The notes: generated from the letters alone by a model not told the origin. Positions 42,003 to 51,690 are shown, counted from the first letter of the stretch. The stretch: 64,000 bases of DNA from Pseudorhizobium xiangyangii (GCF_020531965.1 NZ_JAJAWH010000009.1:1-64000), one strand, 5' to 3'. Program-made: numbers and translations.

Positions 42003-42866
42003 CTATGCGGAAAGCGTGATGCCGATACCCCAGGGGTCTGTGAGGGACCAACCCTGCGGGGTTTTGGTGGTGCTGATCTGCTGCTTGTCGAGGCTGGCGA
42101 GCGCCGTCGTCAGCGCCGCCTGCTCGTTGAAGCGCAGCGTGTAGTCGGAGAGGCCCGTCATGTTCTGCTGACGGCGCGTGGCGCCCCGGCTGTTCCAGAT
42201 GTTGGCCGCCACGTGATGATGGTAGCCGCCCGTGCCAAAGAAGCTGGCGCCGGGATAGCGGGCCATCACCTTGAGCCCGAGCACGTCGCGATAGAAGGCC
42301 TCGGCCTGCGGCACGTCGCCGACCTGCAGATGGATATGTCCGACGGATGTGCCCTCGGCCATGCCCGCCCAGGAAGCCTGTGGTGCGCTGGCATGAAGTT
42401 CCTGAAGGTCGAGACGCTCGGTGGCCATCGCAACCATGCCGTCGGCGTCGTAGGTCCATTCTTCAGGCTGGCGGTCGCGGTAGATCTCGATGCCGTTGCC
42501 TTCCGGGTCGGAAAGATAGAGTGCTTCGCTGACGAGGTGGTCGGAGGCGCCTTCGAGGCGGATGTCGTTCGCTGCCGCATGCGAGAGCCAGTGGGCGAGG
42601 TCTTTTCGCGTTGGCAGGAGGAATGCGGTATGGAACAGGCCTGCTGCATTGCGTGGCGCGCGGACCGCGTCCTGCCGGGTTGTCAGCGCCAGAAGTGGCT
42701 TGCCTGCGACGCCCAGAACTGCGCCAGACGCGCTCTTTTCCAGCACGGCAAGGCCGATGGCGCGTTGGTAGAATTCGGAAACCTGCGAGAGGTCGTTCAC
42801 CACCAGGTGGACGTGTTCGACGAAGGCTGGTCGGGTCTGTGCGAATTGCGGCTGCGGTTCATTCAT
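42003..42866 (-). CDS. VOC-family catechol-2,3-dioxygenase-like protein (CatE type)
   Basis: A 287-aa protein with two VOC domains. Metal-ligand candidates are His in VEHVHLVVND and GHIHLQVGDVPQAEAFYRDVLGL, and Glu in DPEGNGIEIYRD. It resembles CatE-type extradiol dioxygenases, with GTGGYHHHVAANIW near the active site. The substrate is not certain. AAGGAG precedes the ATG. It is divergent from the universal stress protein. Confidence 0.85.
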   Translation of the reverse strand: MNEPQPQFAQTRPAFVEHVHLVVNDLSQVSEFYQRAIGLAVLEKSASGAVLGVAGKPLLALTTRQDAVRAPRNAAGLFHTAFLLPTRKDLAHWLSHAAANDIRLEGASDHLVSEALYLSDPEGNGIEIYRDRQPEEWTYDADGMVAMATERLDLQELHASAPQASWAGMAEGTSVGHIHLQVGDVPQAEAFYRDVLGLKVMARYPGASFFGTGGYHHHVAANIWNSRGATRRQQNMTGLSDYTLRFNEQAALTTALASLDKQQISTTKTPQGWSLTDPWGIGITLSA

Positions 42867-42987
42867 TGCGATCTCCTTGAGCGTCTGTGGCTCCGTTGAC
42901 CTGAATATGCCGACTTTTCATCGTTCAATAAAGATCATCGATTGTTGATAGGTTGTTCAGTTTTCGTTGACGGTGCCACCTGGTGAC

Positions 42988-43001
42988 TTGATCATGATCA
43001 A
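42988..43001. promoter_or_regulatory. FnrN/FixK-type anaerobox
   Basis: TTGATCATGATCAA, a perfect TTGAT-N4-ATCAA site, 66 bp before the usp ATG, in the divergent gap to the dioxygenase-like gene. It is the consensus for FNR/FixK-type activation under low oxygen. Confidence 0.75.
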
Positions 43002-43066
43002 TGCGCTGTGCGGGCGGAACAGGAGAATGCCCCTATCGAAAGAGCTGAAATTTGGGGCAGCGGACC

Positions 43067-43477
43067 ATGTACAAGAAAATCATCGTCGCCGTGGATGTTA
43101 CAGACCTGGAAAAGGCCGAGCGGATCATCCCGCGAGCGGTCAATCTTCTGGAGGCAGGCGGGCGGATCGTTCTCCTGTCCGTCGTGGAGGATCTTCCGGG
43201 ATATGTGCTGGCCGACGTGCCGCCGAGCATAATGGCGGACGCGCGGCAGGAGACGGAGACCAGGCTCCTCGATCTGCGCCATGAATACTCCTTGAGCGCG
43301 GATATCGAAGTGCGTCATGGAGCGCCGGCGCGGGCCATCCTGGCTTGTGCGGAAGCGCAGGAGGCGGACCTGATCATCCTCGCCTCTCACCGGCCGGACT
43401 TTTCCAACTACTTCCTCGGCGCCACGGCCGACCGCGTGGTGCGCCACGCGCAGTGCTCGGTCCTTGTGGACCGGTAG
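43067..43477 (+). CDS. Universal stress protein, UspF/UspG type
   Basis: A 136-aa universal stress protein. YKKIIVAVDVTDLEKAERIIPRAV is the N-terminal strand-helix. The end ASHRPDFSNYFLGATADRVVRHAQCSVLV matches the UspF/UspG class, in which SHRP replaces the usual G-x2-G of the ATP loop. A perfect FixK/FNR box upstream points to induction by oxygen limitation. Confidence 0.9.
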   Translation: MYKKIIVAVDVTDLEKAERIIPRAVNLLEAGGRIVLLSVVEDLPGYVLADVPPSIMADARQETETRLLDLRHEYSLSADIEVRHGAPARAILACAEAQEADLIILASHRPDFSNYFLGATADRVVRHAQCSVLVDR

Positions 43478-43610
43478 GCTGAGGAGCCACCACTCCGCAT
43501 TTGCCTCAATCTAACAGGCCGAAAAACATTGTGAATCAGAGTTCTCCAAAAGCTCTTGCCTCGCTTCGCAACTCCGATCATCTTGATGGGATGAGTGTCG
43601 CGAGGAAGGT

Positions 43611-44279
43611 ATGACGGAGCGTTTCAACTTCGGCAGAAAGTATGATTTTCACGAGATCGTTGCCGATGGCGTCGTCCACGGCATCGGGCTCGTGTTCGCG
43701 CTTGTCGGCGTCACCGCGCTGATCTTCTACGCCACCATCTCGGCAAGCCTCGGTGAAATCGCGGCGGCCTGGATCTACGGCCTCGGACTTGTGCTCTGTC
43801 TGTCGATCTCCTTCACCTACAACATCTGGCCCGTGTCGCGGGCCAAGTGGGTCCTGCGGCGGTTCGACCACTCGGCGATCTTCGTCCTGATCGCCGCGAC
43901 CTACACGCCGTTCCTCGAGCGCGGCATTCACGATCCGATGATCCTGTTCATGCTCGTGGCGATCTGGCTGACGGCGATTGTCGGCATCCTGCTCAAGTGT
44001 TTCTTTCCGGGCAGGTATGACCGGCTGGCCATTCTTCTCTATCTCGCCATGGGCTGGAGCGGCGTCATCGTGGCAGTGCCGATTTCGCAATACCTTCCCG
44101 CCATCACCGTCTGGCTGATCGTCGCCGGCGGCATCATCTATTCGCTCGGCGTGATCTTCCATGTCTGGGAGCGGCTGCGTTTCCAGAACGCCATCTGGCA
44201 TGCTTTCGTGGTGGCCGCCTCCGCCGTCCACTACGGCGCCGTCATCACCTGCTTCAGCTTGTCGAACACGACGCTATAG
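43611..44279 (+). CDS. Hemolysin III / PAQR-like membrane protein
   Basis: A 222-aa seven-helix protein of the HlyIII family. Conserved residues are in EIVADGVVHGIG, RRFDHSAIFVLIAATYTPF and NAIWHAFVVAASAVHYGAV (Asp/His positions of the PAQR zinc site). Most bacterial members are not toxins; function unknown. GAGGAAGGT precedes the ATG. Confidence 0.9.
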   Translation: MTERFNFGRKYDFHEIVADGVVHGIGLVFALVGVTALIFYATISASLGEIAAAWIYGLGLVLCLSISFTYNIWPVSRAKWVLRRFDHSAIFVLIAATYTPFLERGIHDPMILFMLVAIWLTAIVGILLKCFFPGRYDRLAILLYLAMGWSGVIVAVPISQYLPAITVWLIVAGGIIYSLGVIFHVWERLRFQNAIWHAFVVAASAVHYGAVITCFSLSNTTL

Positions 44280-44372
44280 CCGCCTGACCGAGCCTTTCCC
44301 GGTTAAACTGCGCGTGGACATCGGCTTTCTGCGTCTGCTATGGCGGGCAGGCAATCATCACATGGACGAGCA

Positions 44373-44882
44373 ATGACCGCCCCGATTATCCGCGATGCGA
44401 CCGAAGCCGATTTCCAGGCGATCCTGGAGATCTACAATGACGCGGTCGCCAACACGACCGCCATCTGGAACGAGACGCAGGTCGATCTTGCCAACCGGCA
44501 GGAGTGGTTCGCGGCGCGGCAGGCGAGGGGCTTTCCCATTCTGGTCGCGGATGTCGGTGGAGCTGTTGCGGGCTATGCCTCCTATGGCGACTGGCGCGCC
44601 TTCGAAGGGTTCCGCAACACCGTCGAACACTCCGTCTATGTCCACAAGGATCATCGCGGGGCAGGCGCCGGCCGCGCCTTGATGCGGGCGCTGATCGAAC
44701 AGGCGGGCAAGCGCGGCATCCACGTCATGGTCGCCTGCGTGGAAGCGGGCAATTCCGCCTCCGTGCGGCTGCACGAAGGTCTCGGCTTTCGCAATGTCGG
44801 GACGTTTTCGGAAGTCGGCACGAAGTTCGGCCGTTGGCTCGATCTCACCTGCCTTGAACTGCGGCTACCCTCGTCGTCTTGA
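44373..44882 (+). CDS. GNAT acetyltransferase, phosphinothricin-acetyltransferase-like
   Basis: A 169-aa GNAT enzyme close to the Pat/YncA group: IRDATEADFQAILEIYNDAVANTTAIWNE start, RNTVEHSVYVHKDHRGAGAGRALMRALIEQA with the acetyl-CoA loop, and LHEGLGFRNVGTFSEVGTKFGRWLDL. Such enzymes acetylate phosphinothricin, methionine sulfoximine or similar amines. The exact substrate is inferred only from similarity. Confidence 0.88.
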   Translation: MTAPIIRDATEADFQAILEIYNDAVANTTAIWNETQVDLANRQEWFAARQARGFPILVADVGGAVAGYASYGDWRAFEGFRNTVEHSVYVHKDHRGAGAGRALMRALIEQAGKRGIHVMVACVEAGNSASVRLHEGLGFRNVGTFSEVGTKFGRWLDLTCLELRLPSSS

Positions 44883-44905
44883 ACGCCTGAATGGGCAGGC
44901 TGGTC

Positions 44906-45061
44906 TCAGCCACCGACATACTGGAAATAAGCCCAGGCCAGCACCAAAGCTGCCGCCACGCCAAGCACAGTCAGGAGCTTCCGAAGGCCGGGATTGGGCT
45001 TCTTCGGTTCCTTCGGCTTGGGCGCTTTCGGCGGCTGCTTGAATTCGACGACGTTGGACAT
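44906..45061 (-). CDS. Small 51-aa single-span membrane protein
   Basis: A 51-aa protein: a Lys/Pro-rich head MSNVVEFKQPPKAPKPKEPKK and one C-terminal transmembrane segment LLTVLGVAAALVLAWAYF. An AGGGAG site lies before the ATG at 45061. Proteins of this shape are conserved in rhizobia, from general knowledge. Function unknown. Confidence 0.7.
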   Translation of the reverse strand: MSNVVEFKQPPKAPKPKEPKKPNPGLRKLLTVLGVAAALVLAWAYFQYVGG

Positions 45062-45288
45062 CTCTTCTCCCTCTGATCTCGTCACGTCATATGATGAAGA
45101 CAATTAAGGTTTGCCTTCCGCAAGGCCAGTGCAAAATATGAAGCGCTCCTGCCCTATGCCTCGATGCGGCGGGCCCTCGGCGAAAGGCTGGCCGAATAAC
45201 GGCGCAACAGGCCGGTGCGCAGCCCTTGGTGCGCCTGCACATCTGCTCTATGTTTGCCGTCTATCGCATCTCGGTCTGCAGGGTTTCC

Positions 45289-46254
45289 ATGACGGTCGTA
45301 GCTTCGTTTGTATATCGCGGCGGCAAGCGCAGCGAAGCCGTTGCGACGGATGGACCTCGCCCTTTGCTCAAGGAAGGCGATTTCGTCTGGATCGGGCTGG
45401 TCGATCCGACGGCAGAGGAGATCGGCGGGCTCGCCGCCACCTACGGGCTGCACCAGCTTGCGGTCGAGGATGCGCTGAACTCCCGCCAGCTTCCGAAGGT
45501 CGAGGTCTACGGCGACCAGCTCTTCGTCGTGGCCAAGACGGCCCATCTCGAAGGCGACAAGATCCGCTACGGCGAAACGGCGATCTTCGTCGGCCGGGGC
45601 CACATCATCACCGTTCGTCACGGTTCCGCCCGGGGCCACACGGAACTGCGCTCGCAGCTCGAGGCATCCGCCCAGCTCCTGCGTCAGGGCACGGACTACG
45701 TTCTTCATGCGATCATCGACTTCATCGTCGATGGTTACCTGCCCGTCGTGCAGGCGATCGAGGACAAGGTTCTCGCAATGGAAAAGCACATGCTGGCGAC
45801 CTTCCTGGAGCGCGAGCAGATAAGGCGGCTGTTCAGGCTTCGCCGGCAGCTGATCCTGTTCGGGCGCATCCTGGGGCCTATGTCGGATGTCGCCGGCAAG
45901 CTCGTCCATCTCGAACTTCCCTGCGTCGACAAGAGCGCCAAACCCTTCTTCCGGGATGTCCACGACCATGTCATCCGGGTCGAGGGCATGGTCGGAGGGC
46001 TTCGCGAAGTCATCACCTCGGTCTTCGAGGCGTCCAACCTGCTCGAACAGCAGAGGCAGGGCGTCATCACAAGGCAGCTGGCCGCATGGGCGGCGATCCT
46101 TGCCGTGCCGACCGCGATTGCCGGCATCTACGGCATGAATTTCAGGAATATGCCCGAGCTTTCCACCCGCTACGGCTATCACGTGGTGCTGCTCGTCATC
46201 CTGGTGCTGTGCGGTTTTCTCTACTACCGGTTCAAGAAGACGGGCTGGCTGTAA
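45289..46254 (+). CDS. corA: CorA-family magnesium/cobalt transporter
   Basis: A 321-aa CorA-type channel: cytoplasmic alpha/beta and long-helix domains, then two C-terminal helices with the GMN filter in AGIYGMNFRNMPEL before the last helix. The C-terminal tail is basic (YYRFKKTGWL). It would import Mg2+ as a pentamer. ATG at 45289 has weak AGGG upstream; 45226 is an in-frame alternative. Confidence 0.92.
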   Translation: MTVVASFVYRGGKRSEAVATDGPRPLLKEGDFVWIGLVDPTAEEIGGLAATYGLHQLAVEDALNSRQLPKVEVYGDQLFVVAKTAHLEGDKIRYGETAIFVGRGHIITVRHGSARGHTELRSQLEASAQLLRQGTDYVLHAIIDFIVDGYLPVVQAIEDKVLAMEKHMLATFLEREQIRRLFRLRRQLILFGRILGPMSDVAGKLVHLELPCVDKSAKPFFRDVHDHVIRVEGMVGGLREVITSVFEASNLLEQQRQGVITRQLAAWAAILAVPTAIAGIYGMNFRNMPELSTRYGYHVVLLVILVLCGFLYYRFKKTGWL

Positions 46255-46260
46255 GGGAAT

Positions 46261-46286
46261 GGCGCGCAGGCCGGTGCCTGCGCGCC
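46261..46286. repeat. GC-rich inverted repeat between convergent corA and ridA-like genes
   Basis: Perfect 10-bp arms GGCGCGCAGG / CCTGCGCGCC with a 6-nt loop directly after the corA stop; no T tract. Confidence 0.4.
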
Positions 46287-46312
46287 ACGATCGTGAGCTG
46301 TTTACCCTTCGA

Positions 46313-46711
46313 TCAGGCAGCTTGAGGAATGCGGGCAATGACCTTGATCTCGAAGTCGAACCCCGCCAGCCAGTTCACTCCGACCGCGGTCCAGTTCGGA
46401 TAGGGCTTCTCCGGGAAGATGCGTCCCTTGACCTTCATGACCGCGGAAAACTGGGCTTCCGGGTCCGTGTGGAAGGTGGTCACGTCAATGATGTCGTCGA
46501 AGGTGCAGCCGGCGGCCTTCAACACGGCTTCCAGGTTGTCGAAGGCGAGCTGGACTTGCTTCTCGAAGTCCGGCTCGGCCGAGCCGTCCTCGCGGCTGCC
46601 TACCTGGCCTGAAACGAACAGAAGATCGCCGGAGCGGATTGCCGCTGAATATTGGTTGATTTCGTAGAGCGCCTGTCGCCCAGTGGGGAAGATAGCGTCG
46701 CGTTTGGTCAT
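46313..46711 (-). CDS. RidA/YjgF-family protein
   Basis: A 132-aa Rid-family protein: AIRSGDLLFVSGQVGSRED, FDNLEAVLKAAGCTFDDIIDVTTFHTD, and an end region PYPNWTAVGVNWLAGFDFEIKVIARIP. In true RidA imine deaminases an arginine sits where this protein has Asn-Trp (before TAVGV), so deaminase activity is doubtful. It lies downstream of the MFS gene in the same direction but separated by a hairpin. Confidence 0.85.
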   Translation of the reverse strand: MTKRDAIFPTGRQALYEINQYSAAIRSGDLLFVSGQVGSREDGSAEPDFEKQVQLAFDNLEAVLKAAGCTFDDIIDVTTFHTDPEAQFSAVMKVKGRIFPEKPYPNWTAVGVNWLAGFDFEIKVIARIPQAA

Positions 46712-46751
46712 TAAATACTCCTGTCGTTTTGCAAATCAGTGGGTTCTGTTT

Positions 46752-46775
46752 CTTCGGGCTTCGACAAGCCCGAAG
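46752..46775. repeat. Hairpin between the MFS stop and the RidA-family start
   Basis: Perfect 10-bp arms CTTCGGGCTT / AAGCCCGAAG with loop CGAC. On the minus strand there is no T tract, so it may be a weak terminator or a processing site. Confidence 0.4.
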
Positions 46776-46795
46776 TTTCGGTTTTCCGGGGTAGT

Positions 46796-48019
46796 CTATT
46801 CAGCGGGCTGGGCCAGCGGCTCCAGCGCGACCTCTGTCCGGCCGCCGCTGAGGCTCTTCTGGCCAGCCGCAACAGTCACCATGGCGGCAATGCCTGCGAC
46901 GACCGAAACCCAGAAGCCGTTCTGTGCCCCGAACGTGTCGACGACCCATCCGGCCAGGAAGGCGCCGAGTGCCATTCCGATGCCGATGCCCGTCATTACC
47001 CAGGTAACGCCCTCCGTCAGCATCGCGCCCGGCACCCGCCGCTCGATCAGCCCGAAGGCGGTGATGAAGGTGGGCGATATGGCGATACCGCTGAGGAAGA
47101 CGGCGAAGGCGAGGAGCGGAACCGTGCCGGCGATCAGCAGGGGCAGGGATGTCACGGCAAGCACGCTGACAGCGATCAGCAACTGCCTGTGCAGCGGCAT
47201 TCTCGGGTTTACTGCGCCGAGGATGAGCCCGACGACGAACGATCCGACCGCATAGACGCCGATCACCAGGCTTGCGGCATTGGGCTGCCCGAGTTCCTTG
47301 GTGAGGGCGACGGCGGTCACTTCGGCGGTCGCAAACATCGAGCCGACGAACACCAGCGCAAGCGTGATGATCTGCACCGACCGTAGCCGGATCGCCGATT
47401 TCTGCGGCGTGTCCGCATGGACAAGCGTTACTTTGGGCTCGGTCGAGCGCTGCAGGATGAAGGCCAGCGTCCCGACCGCGAGAAAGATGGTGCTGATAAT
47501 CATCCCGGCTTCCGGGAAGAGAGCGACGGCGAGGCCCACCGAAAGTGATGCACCGGAAATGTAGACCAGTTCGTCTGCCGCCGATTCAAAAGCGAATGCC
47601 GTGTTCAGTTCAGGCCGGTCCCGGAAGATTTCGGTCCAGCGGGCTCGTACCATGGCCGGAATGCTGGGCATGGCCGCCGCAAGGAAGGCCGATACGAACA
47701 GCGTCCAGACCGGCCATTTCTGGTTGGTCGCCAGGATGAGGACGGCGAACGCGATGACCGAGATGATGGTCATCGGCGTGATGACTGCGGCCTGGCCGAG
47801 CCGGTCGACGAACCGCGAAATCTGCGGCGAGAGGAGGGCGTTGGTGAAGGCGAAGGTCGCCGAGACCGCGCCGGCCAGCCAGTATTCGCCACGCGCCTGT
47901 GAAAGCATGGCGACGATGCCGATGGGGGCCATTGCGATCGGCAGCCGGGCGAGGAAGCCGGCGGCGGAAAAGCCCTTTGCGCCGGGCACCGAGAAGATTT
48001 GTCTGTAAGGGTTGGGCAT
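46796..48019 (-). CDS. MFS transporter controlled by divergent TetR regulator
   Basis: A 407-aa major-facilitator protein with 12 helices. The first loop motif is in SRFVDRLGQAAVITP, and the second half begins near RSVQIITLALVFVGSMF. The length and shape suit drug/metabolite exporters. The start at 48019 has GGAGC upstream. Three tandem palindromes lie between it and a divergent TetR gene, so expression is likely inducible by its substrate. Confidence 0.85.
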   Translation of the reverse strand: MPNPYRQIFSVPGAKGFSAAGFLARLPIAMAPIGIVAMLSQARGEYWLAGAVSATFAFTNALLSPQISRFVDRLGQAAVITPMTIISVIAFAVLILATNQKWPVWTLFVSAFLAAAMPSIPAMVRARWTEIFRDRPELNTAFAFESAADELVYISGASLSVGLAVALFPEAGMIISTIFLAVGTLAFILQRSTEPKVTLVHADTPQKSAIRLRSVQIITLALVFVGSMFATAEVTAVALTKELGQPNAASLVIGVYAVGSFVVGLILGAVNPRMPLHRQLLIAVSVLAVTSLPLLIAGTVPLLAFAVFLSGIAISPTFITAFGLIERRVPGAMLTEGVTWVMTGIGIGMALGAFLAGWVVDTFGAQNGFWVSVVAGIAAMVTVAAGQKSLSGGRTEVALEPLAQPAE

Positions 48020-48055
48020 GGGTATGCTCCGTGAAACCTACGATGAAGCCACTTA

Positions 48056-48122
48056 CATACGTGGCGTATGTCGAGACGTAGTTGCATACGCGGCGTATGT
48101 CAAATAAAATACGTTGCGTATG
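48056..48122. promoter_or_regulatory. Three tandem TetR operators
   Basis: CATACGTGGCGTATG (48056-48070), CATACGCGGCGTATG (48085-48099) and AATACGTTGCGTATG (48108-48122): CATACG-N3-CGTATG palindromes, the third with one changed arm base, 29 and 23 bp apart. They cover the whole gap between the divergent mfs and tetR-type genes. Confidence 0.85.
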
Positions 48123-48138
48123 TCAGAAAGGAAATCTT

Positions 48139-48732
48139 GTGAGCAAGCCGCGCCTTGAAATGATTGCCGAAACCCGTGCGAAATTGATTGCGGCGGCTCG
48201 CCATGCGTTCGGCACGGTGGGCTATGCGGAATCCTCGATGGACGATTTTACCGCCGGAGCAGGCCTGACGCGGGGCGCCCTCTATCATCATTTCGGCGAC
48301 AAGAAGGGTCTGCTGCAGGCGGTGATCCAGGAGCTCGATGCCGAAATGACGGCGCGGCTGAACAAGGTCTCGGCAAAGGCACCGAGCCTCTGGCAGGGCT
48401 TCGTGGATGAATACACCGCCTACATCGAGATGGCACTGGAGCCGGAAATCCAGCGGATCGTGTTCCGAGACGGACCGGCGGTGCTCGGCGACATGTCGCA
48501 ATGGCCGAACGCCAATGGCTGCATTGCCGCGCTCAGGAAAAGTCTCGCCGAACTGAAGGCCGATGGCACGATCATTGATGTGGACGAGGAGGCGACGGCG
48601 CGCCTCCTCAATGGAGCCAGCATCCACGCCGCCATGTGGATCGCCAATTCCGACGATCCGCAGTCAACCTCGATCCAGGCGGTAGGGGGTTTTCGCGCAC
48701 TGCTCGAACAGCTGCGGGTGAGGGCGAACTGA
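48139..48732 (+). CDS. TetR-family transcriptional repressor
   Basis: A 197-aa TetR regulator. Helix-turn-helix is SSMDDFTAGAGLTRGALYHHFGDKKGLLQAV (about residues 30-60); the rest is a helical ligand and dimer domain. GTG at 48139 with AAAGGAAA upstream is the likely start; the open frame to 48082 would cover the operators. It represses, by inference, itself and the MFS gene. Confidence 0.88.
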   Translation: MSKPRLEMIAETRAKLIAAARHAFGTVGYAESSMDDFTAGAGLTRGALYHHFGDKKGLLQAVIQELDAEMTARLNKVSAKAPSLWQGFVDEYTAYIEMALEPEIQRIVFRDGPAVLGDMSQWPNANGCIAALRKSLAELKADGTIIDVDEEATARLLNGASIHAAMWIANSDDPQSTSIQAVGGFRALLEQLRVRAN

Positions 48733-48748
48733 ACCTGTCCGACGTCGC

Positions 48749-49159
48749 TCAGTCCAGCGGCCCGAACACCATCGAATGCCCGTTGATGCAGTAGCGCAGT
48801 CCGGTCGGTGGCGGGCCGTCAGGAAAGACGTGGCCGAGATGCCCGCCGCAATTGGTACAACGCACTTCCGTGCGCACCATGCCGTGCGACGCGTCACGGA
48901 ACTCGGTCACCGCGTCCGGCTTTACCGGCTCGAAATAGCTCGGCCAGCCGCATCCGGCGTCGAACTTCGTATCGGAGACGAAAAGCGGTTCGTTGCAGGC
49001 GGCGCAACTGTACAGGCCTTTTTCCGTGCTGTTCCAGTAGGGGCCGGTGAAGGCGCGCTCCGTACCCTGCTGTCGCAGGATGCGGTATTGCTCGGGCGTC
49101 AGCTGCTCACGCCACTCGTCGTCGCTCTTGTGAATGCGGGGTTTCGTCGCGTCTGCCAT
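48749..49159 (-). CDS. msrB: Peptide-methionine (R)-S-oxide reductase MsrB
   Basis: A 136-aa MsrB that repairs methionine-R-sulfoxide. The catalytic Cys is in [13 protein letters not shown] near residue 123. Zinc is held by CAAC and [15 protein letters not shown] pairs. [12 protein letters not shown] is the family core. AAGGACATCCC lies before the ATG at 49159. Cytoplasmic. Confidence 0.95.
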   Translation of the reverse strand: MADATKPRIHKSDDEWREQLTPEQYRILRQQGTERAFTGPYWNSTEKGLYSCAACNEPLFVSDTKFDAGCGWPSYFEPVKPDAVTEFRDASHGMVRTEVRCTNCGGHLGHVFPDGPPPTGLRYCINGHSMVFGPLD

Positions 49160-49326
49160 GGGATGTCCTTTCGTTATCCTAGAGATAGGCCGCAACCTCC
49201 TGTTGGAAAAGCCCGGTGGTGCCCTCCTTGCGTCGTAAATGTCTTGAGGCGCAGGATTCTTTGACCTAAGGGGTATACACACCGGTCCGAGGGGGCGATC
49301 CGGATAGCGAACGAGCGGGAGAAGGC

Positions 49327-51690
49327 ATGGCCGACCAGACGGCATTGACGTTGTTGTGCCTGTTCCTGCCGGTTCTTGCGGCTCTGCTCGCGCCGATGGC
49401 AATCGGCAGATTCGGTGCGGCGGGAAGCTGGCTTTTGGCCCTGGCGCCGGCATTTTCCTTCGTGCATTTCCTGACATTGCTGCCGCAGATAGCCGATGGC
49501 GCCGCCATCACGGGCGGCTATGCCTGGGTCCCCAGCCTCAATCTCAGCTTTTCCTGGTTTCTGGACGGCCTGTCGCTGACGTTTGCGCTGCTGATCACCG
49601 GCATCGGCACGCTGATCGTGCTCTATTCCGGTGGCTATATGAAGGGCCATCCGCAACAGGGCCGCTTCCTCTGCTTCATCCTGCTCTTCATGGGCGCCAT
49701 GCTCGGGCTCGTCGTGTCGGACAGCTTCCTGATGCTGTTCGTCTACTGGGAACTCACCTCGATCACCTCTTTCCTGCTGATCGGCTTCGACCATGAGCGG
49801 GAAGCGGCGCGCCGCGCGGCACTCCAGGCTCTGGTGGTGACCGGGCTCGGCGGTCTGTCGCTGCTCGCCGGCCTGATCTTCCTGTGGAACATGACCGGCG
49901 TCACGCAACTCTCGCTGCTGGTCAATGTCGACGACATGCTGCGCGAGAGCCCGTTCTATCTCACGGCACTGCTGCTGCTGCTTGGCGGCGCCTTCACCAA
50001 GTCGGCGCAGTTCCCGTTCCATTTCTGGCTGCCGAACGCCATGGAAGCGCCGACGCCGGTCTCCGCCTACCTGCATTCAGCTACCATGGTGAAGGCTGGC
50101 GTCTATCTCCTGATGCGGCTGAACCCGGTCATGGGCGAAACCCCGGCCTGGGAAATCCTTCTGCCCTTCTTCGGCGGCGTTACCTTGATCGCCGGAACCG
50201 TTCTCGCCATCCGCCAGACGGACCTCAAGCTGATGCTCGCCTATACGACCATGGCGTCGCTCGGGCTGCTGGTCATGCTGACGGGTTTCGGCGCGCCGCA
50301 TGCGGTGGAAGCGGCGGCGCTCTATCTCGTGGCGCATTCGCTGTTCAAGGGCGCGCTGTTCATGGTGGCGGGCCTCATCGACCATGAGTGCGGAAGCCGC
50401 GACGTGGCGCAGCTCGGCGGCCTGCGCAAGGCCATGCCGATCACCTTCGGTGCGGCCCTTGCCGCGGCACTTTCCATGGGCGGGCTGCCGCTCTTCTTCG
50501 GCTTCCTTGCCAAGGAGGAGATCTATTACGCGCTGGCGCATGGCGATCTCCGGTCGATCCTGTTTCTGGTCGTCGCCGTCGGCGGCAATGCACTGATGTT
50601 CGCGGTCGCCTTTGCCGTGGCGCTGAAGCCTTTCCTCGGCCCGAAGGTCGAGACGCCGAAGCATGCGCATGAGGGTCCGTTTCTGATGTGGTTCGGCCCG
50701 GCGCTTCTTGCCGCGCTCGGCCTGTTCGCCGGCATCTTTTCCGCTGTTGCGCACCGCTTCGTCTCCACCCCGATGGCAAGCGCCGTGGCCGGCCAACCGA
50801 CAGTGGTCGACATCTCCACCGTCCCGCATATCGGCATGCCGCTTCTTCTCTCGATCGTCACGATCGTGCTCGGGCTACTGGTCTATCTGCAGATCGACCG
50901 CGCGCGCGCGCTGGCGGTGCGACTGCTCGAAGCGATCGGCAGCGGTCCCGACCGCGGCTTCGATCATGCCGTCGCCGGCCTCGTGCGACTGTCCGTCGCC
51001 GTCACCCGCATCGTGCAGCCGGGCCGGCTCGAAATCTACCTCACCGTATCCTTCATCCTGCTGGCGCTGACGCTGCTCGTGCCTCCCATCGTCTACGGCG
51101 AACTGCCGGACATGCCGTCCTGGCCCTCCGACGTCCTGTTCCACGAATGGGCCTTCGTCATCCTGGCGCTGCTCGGCCTGTTCGCGGTACTGCGCGCCAG
51201 CGACCGCCTGACAGCCATCGTCTCGCTCGGCATCCAGGGCTTCGCAGTCGCCGTCATCTTCCTTCTGTTCGGTGCGGCCGACCTGTCGTTTACCCAGTTT
51301 ATGGTGGAAACGCTTTCGGTCGTCATCCTGGCGCTGGTCATGACCCGGCTGCGCCTGTCGCCGACGGACCACCGACCGCTCGGCCAACTCCTGTTCGACG
51401 CGGCCATCGCCATCGCCTGCGGCATCGGCTTCACGCTCTTCCTTCTCAAGGCGACACAGGGACCGTTCAACGATTACCTGACGCAGTTCTTCAACACCTA
51501 TTCCAAGGTCGTCGCCCACGGCGCCAACGTGGTGAACGTCATCATCGTCGATTTCCGCGGCACCGACACGCTGGGCGAGATCTCGGTGGTTCTGATCACC
51601 GGGCTTGCGGTTCTGGCGCTGATCCGCGTCAAGGCAAAGCCGCGCGCCGACGCGGTTCCGGCTGCCGTTGAAGAGGGAGCGAAGTCATGA
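49327..51690 (+). CDS. mrpA: Mrp-type Na+/H+ antiporter subunit A
   Basis: A 787-aa membrane subunit related to complex I Nuo[52 protein letters not shown] and [19 protein letters not shown] are the antiporter-core motifs with conserved Glu and Lys. The C-terminal part contains the extra MbhD/MbhE-like helices ([17 protein letters not shown]). First gene of the mrpA-G operon (pha in rhizobia), which gives alkali, Na+ or K+ tolerance. GGGAGAAGG precedes the ATG; its stop overlaps mrpB. Confidence 0.95.
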   Translation: MADQTALTLLCLFLPVLAALLAPMAIGRFGAAGSWLLALAPAFSFVHFLTLLPQIADGAAITGGYAWVPSLNLSFSWFLDGLSLTFALLITGIGTLIVLYSGGYMKGHPQQGRFLCFILLFMGAMLGLVVSDSFLMLFVYWELTSITSFLLIGFDHEREAARRAALQALVVTGLGGLSLLAGLIFLWNMTGVTQLSLLVNVDDMLRESPFYLTALLLLLGGAFTKSAQFPFHFWLPNAMEAPTPVSAYLHSATMVKAGVYLLMRLNPVMGETPAWEILLPFFGGVTLIAGTVLAIRQTDLKLMLAYTTMASLGLLVMLTGFGAPHAVEAAALYLVAHSLFKGALFMVAGLIDHECGSRDVAQLGGLRKAMPITFGAALAAALSMGGLPLFFGFLAKEEIYYALAHGDLRSILFLVVAVGGNALMFAVAFAVALKPFLGPKVETPKHAHEGPFLMWFGPALLAALGLFAGIFSAVAHRFVSTPMASAVAGQPTVVDISTVPHIGMPLLLSIVTIVLGLLVYLQIDRARALAVRLLEAIGSGPDRGFDHAVAGLVRLSVAVTRIVQPGRLEIYLTVSFILLALTLLVPPIVYGELPDMPSWPSDVLFHEWAFVILALLGLFAVLRASDRLTAIVSLGIQGFAVAVIFLLFGAADLSFTQFMVETLSVVILALVMTRLRLSPTDHRPLGQLLFDAAIAIACGIGFTLFLLKATQGPFNDYLTQFFNTYSKVVAHGANVVNVIIVDFRGTDTLGEISVVLITGLAVLALIRVKAKPRADAVPAAVEEGAKS

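Noticed and set aside
43016-43042. GGAAC before the usp gene as an EcfG promoter
   Set aside because: The bases at the -10 position are CGAA; the FixK box is a better explanation.
43611-44279. Hemolysin toxin
   Set aside because: The family name is historical; the PAQR-like residues and seven helices do not imply a toxin.
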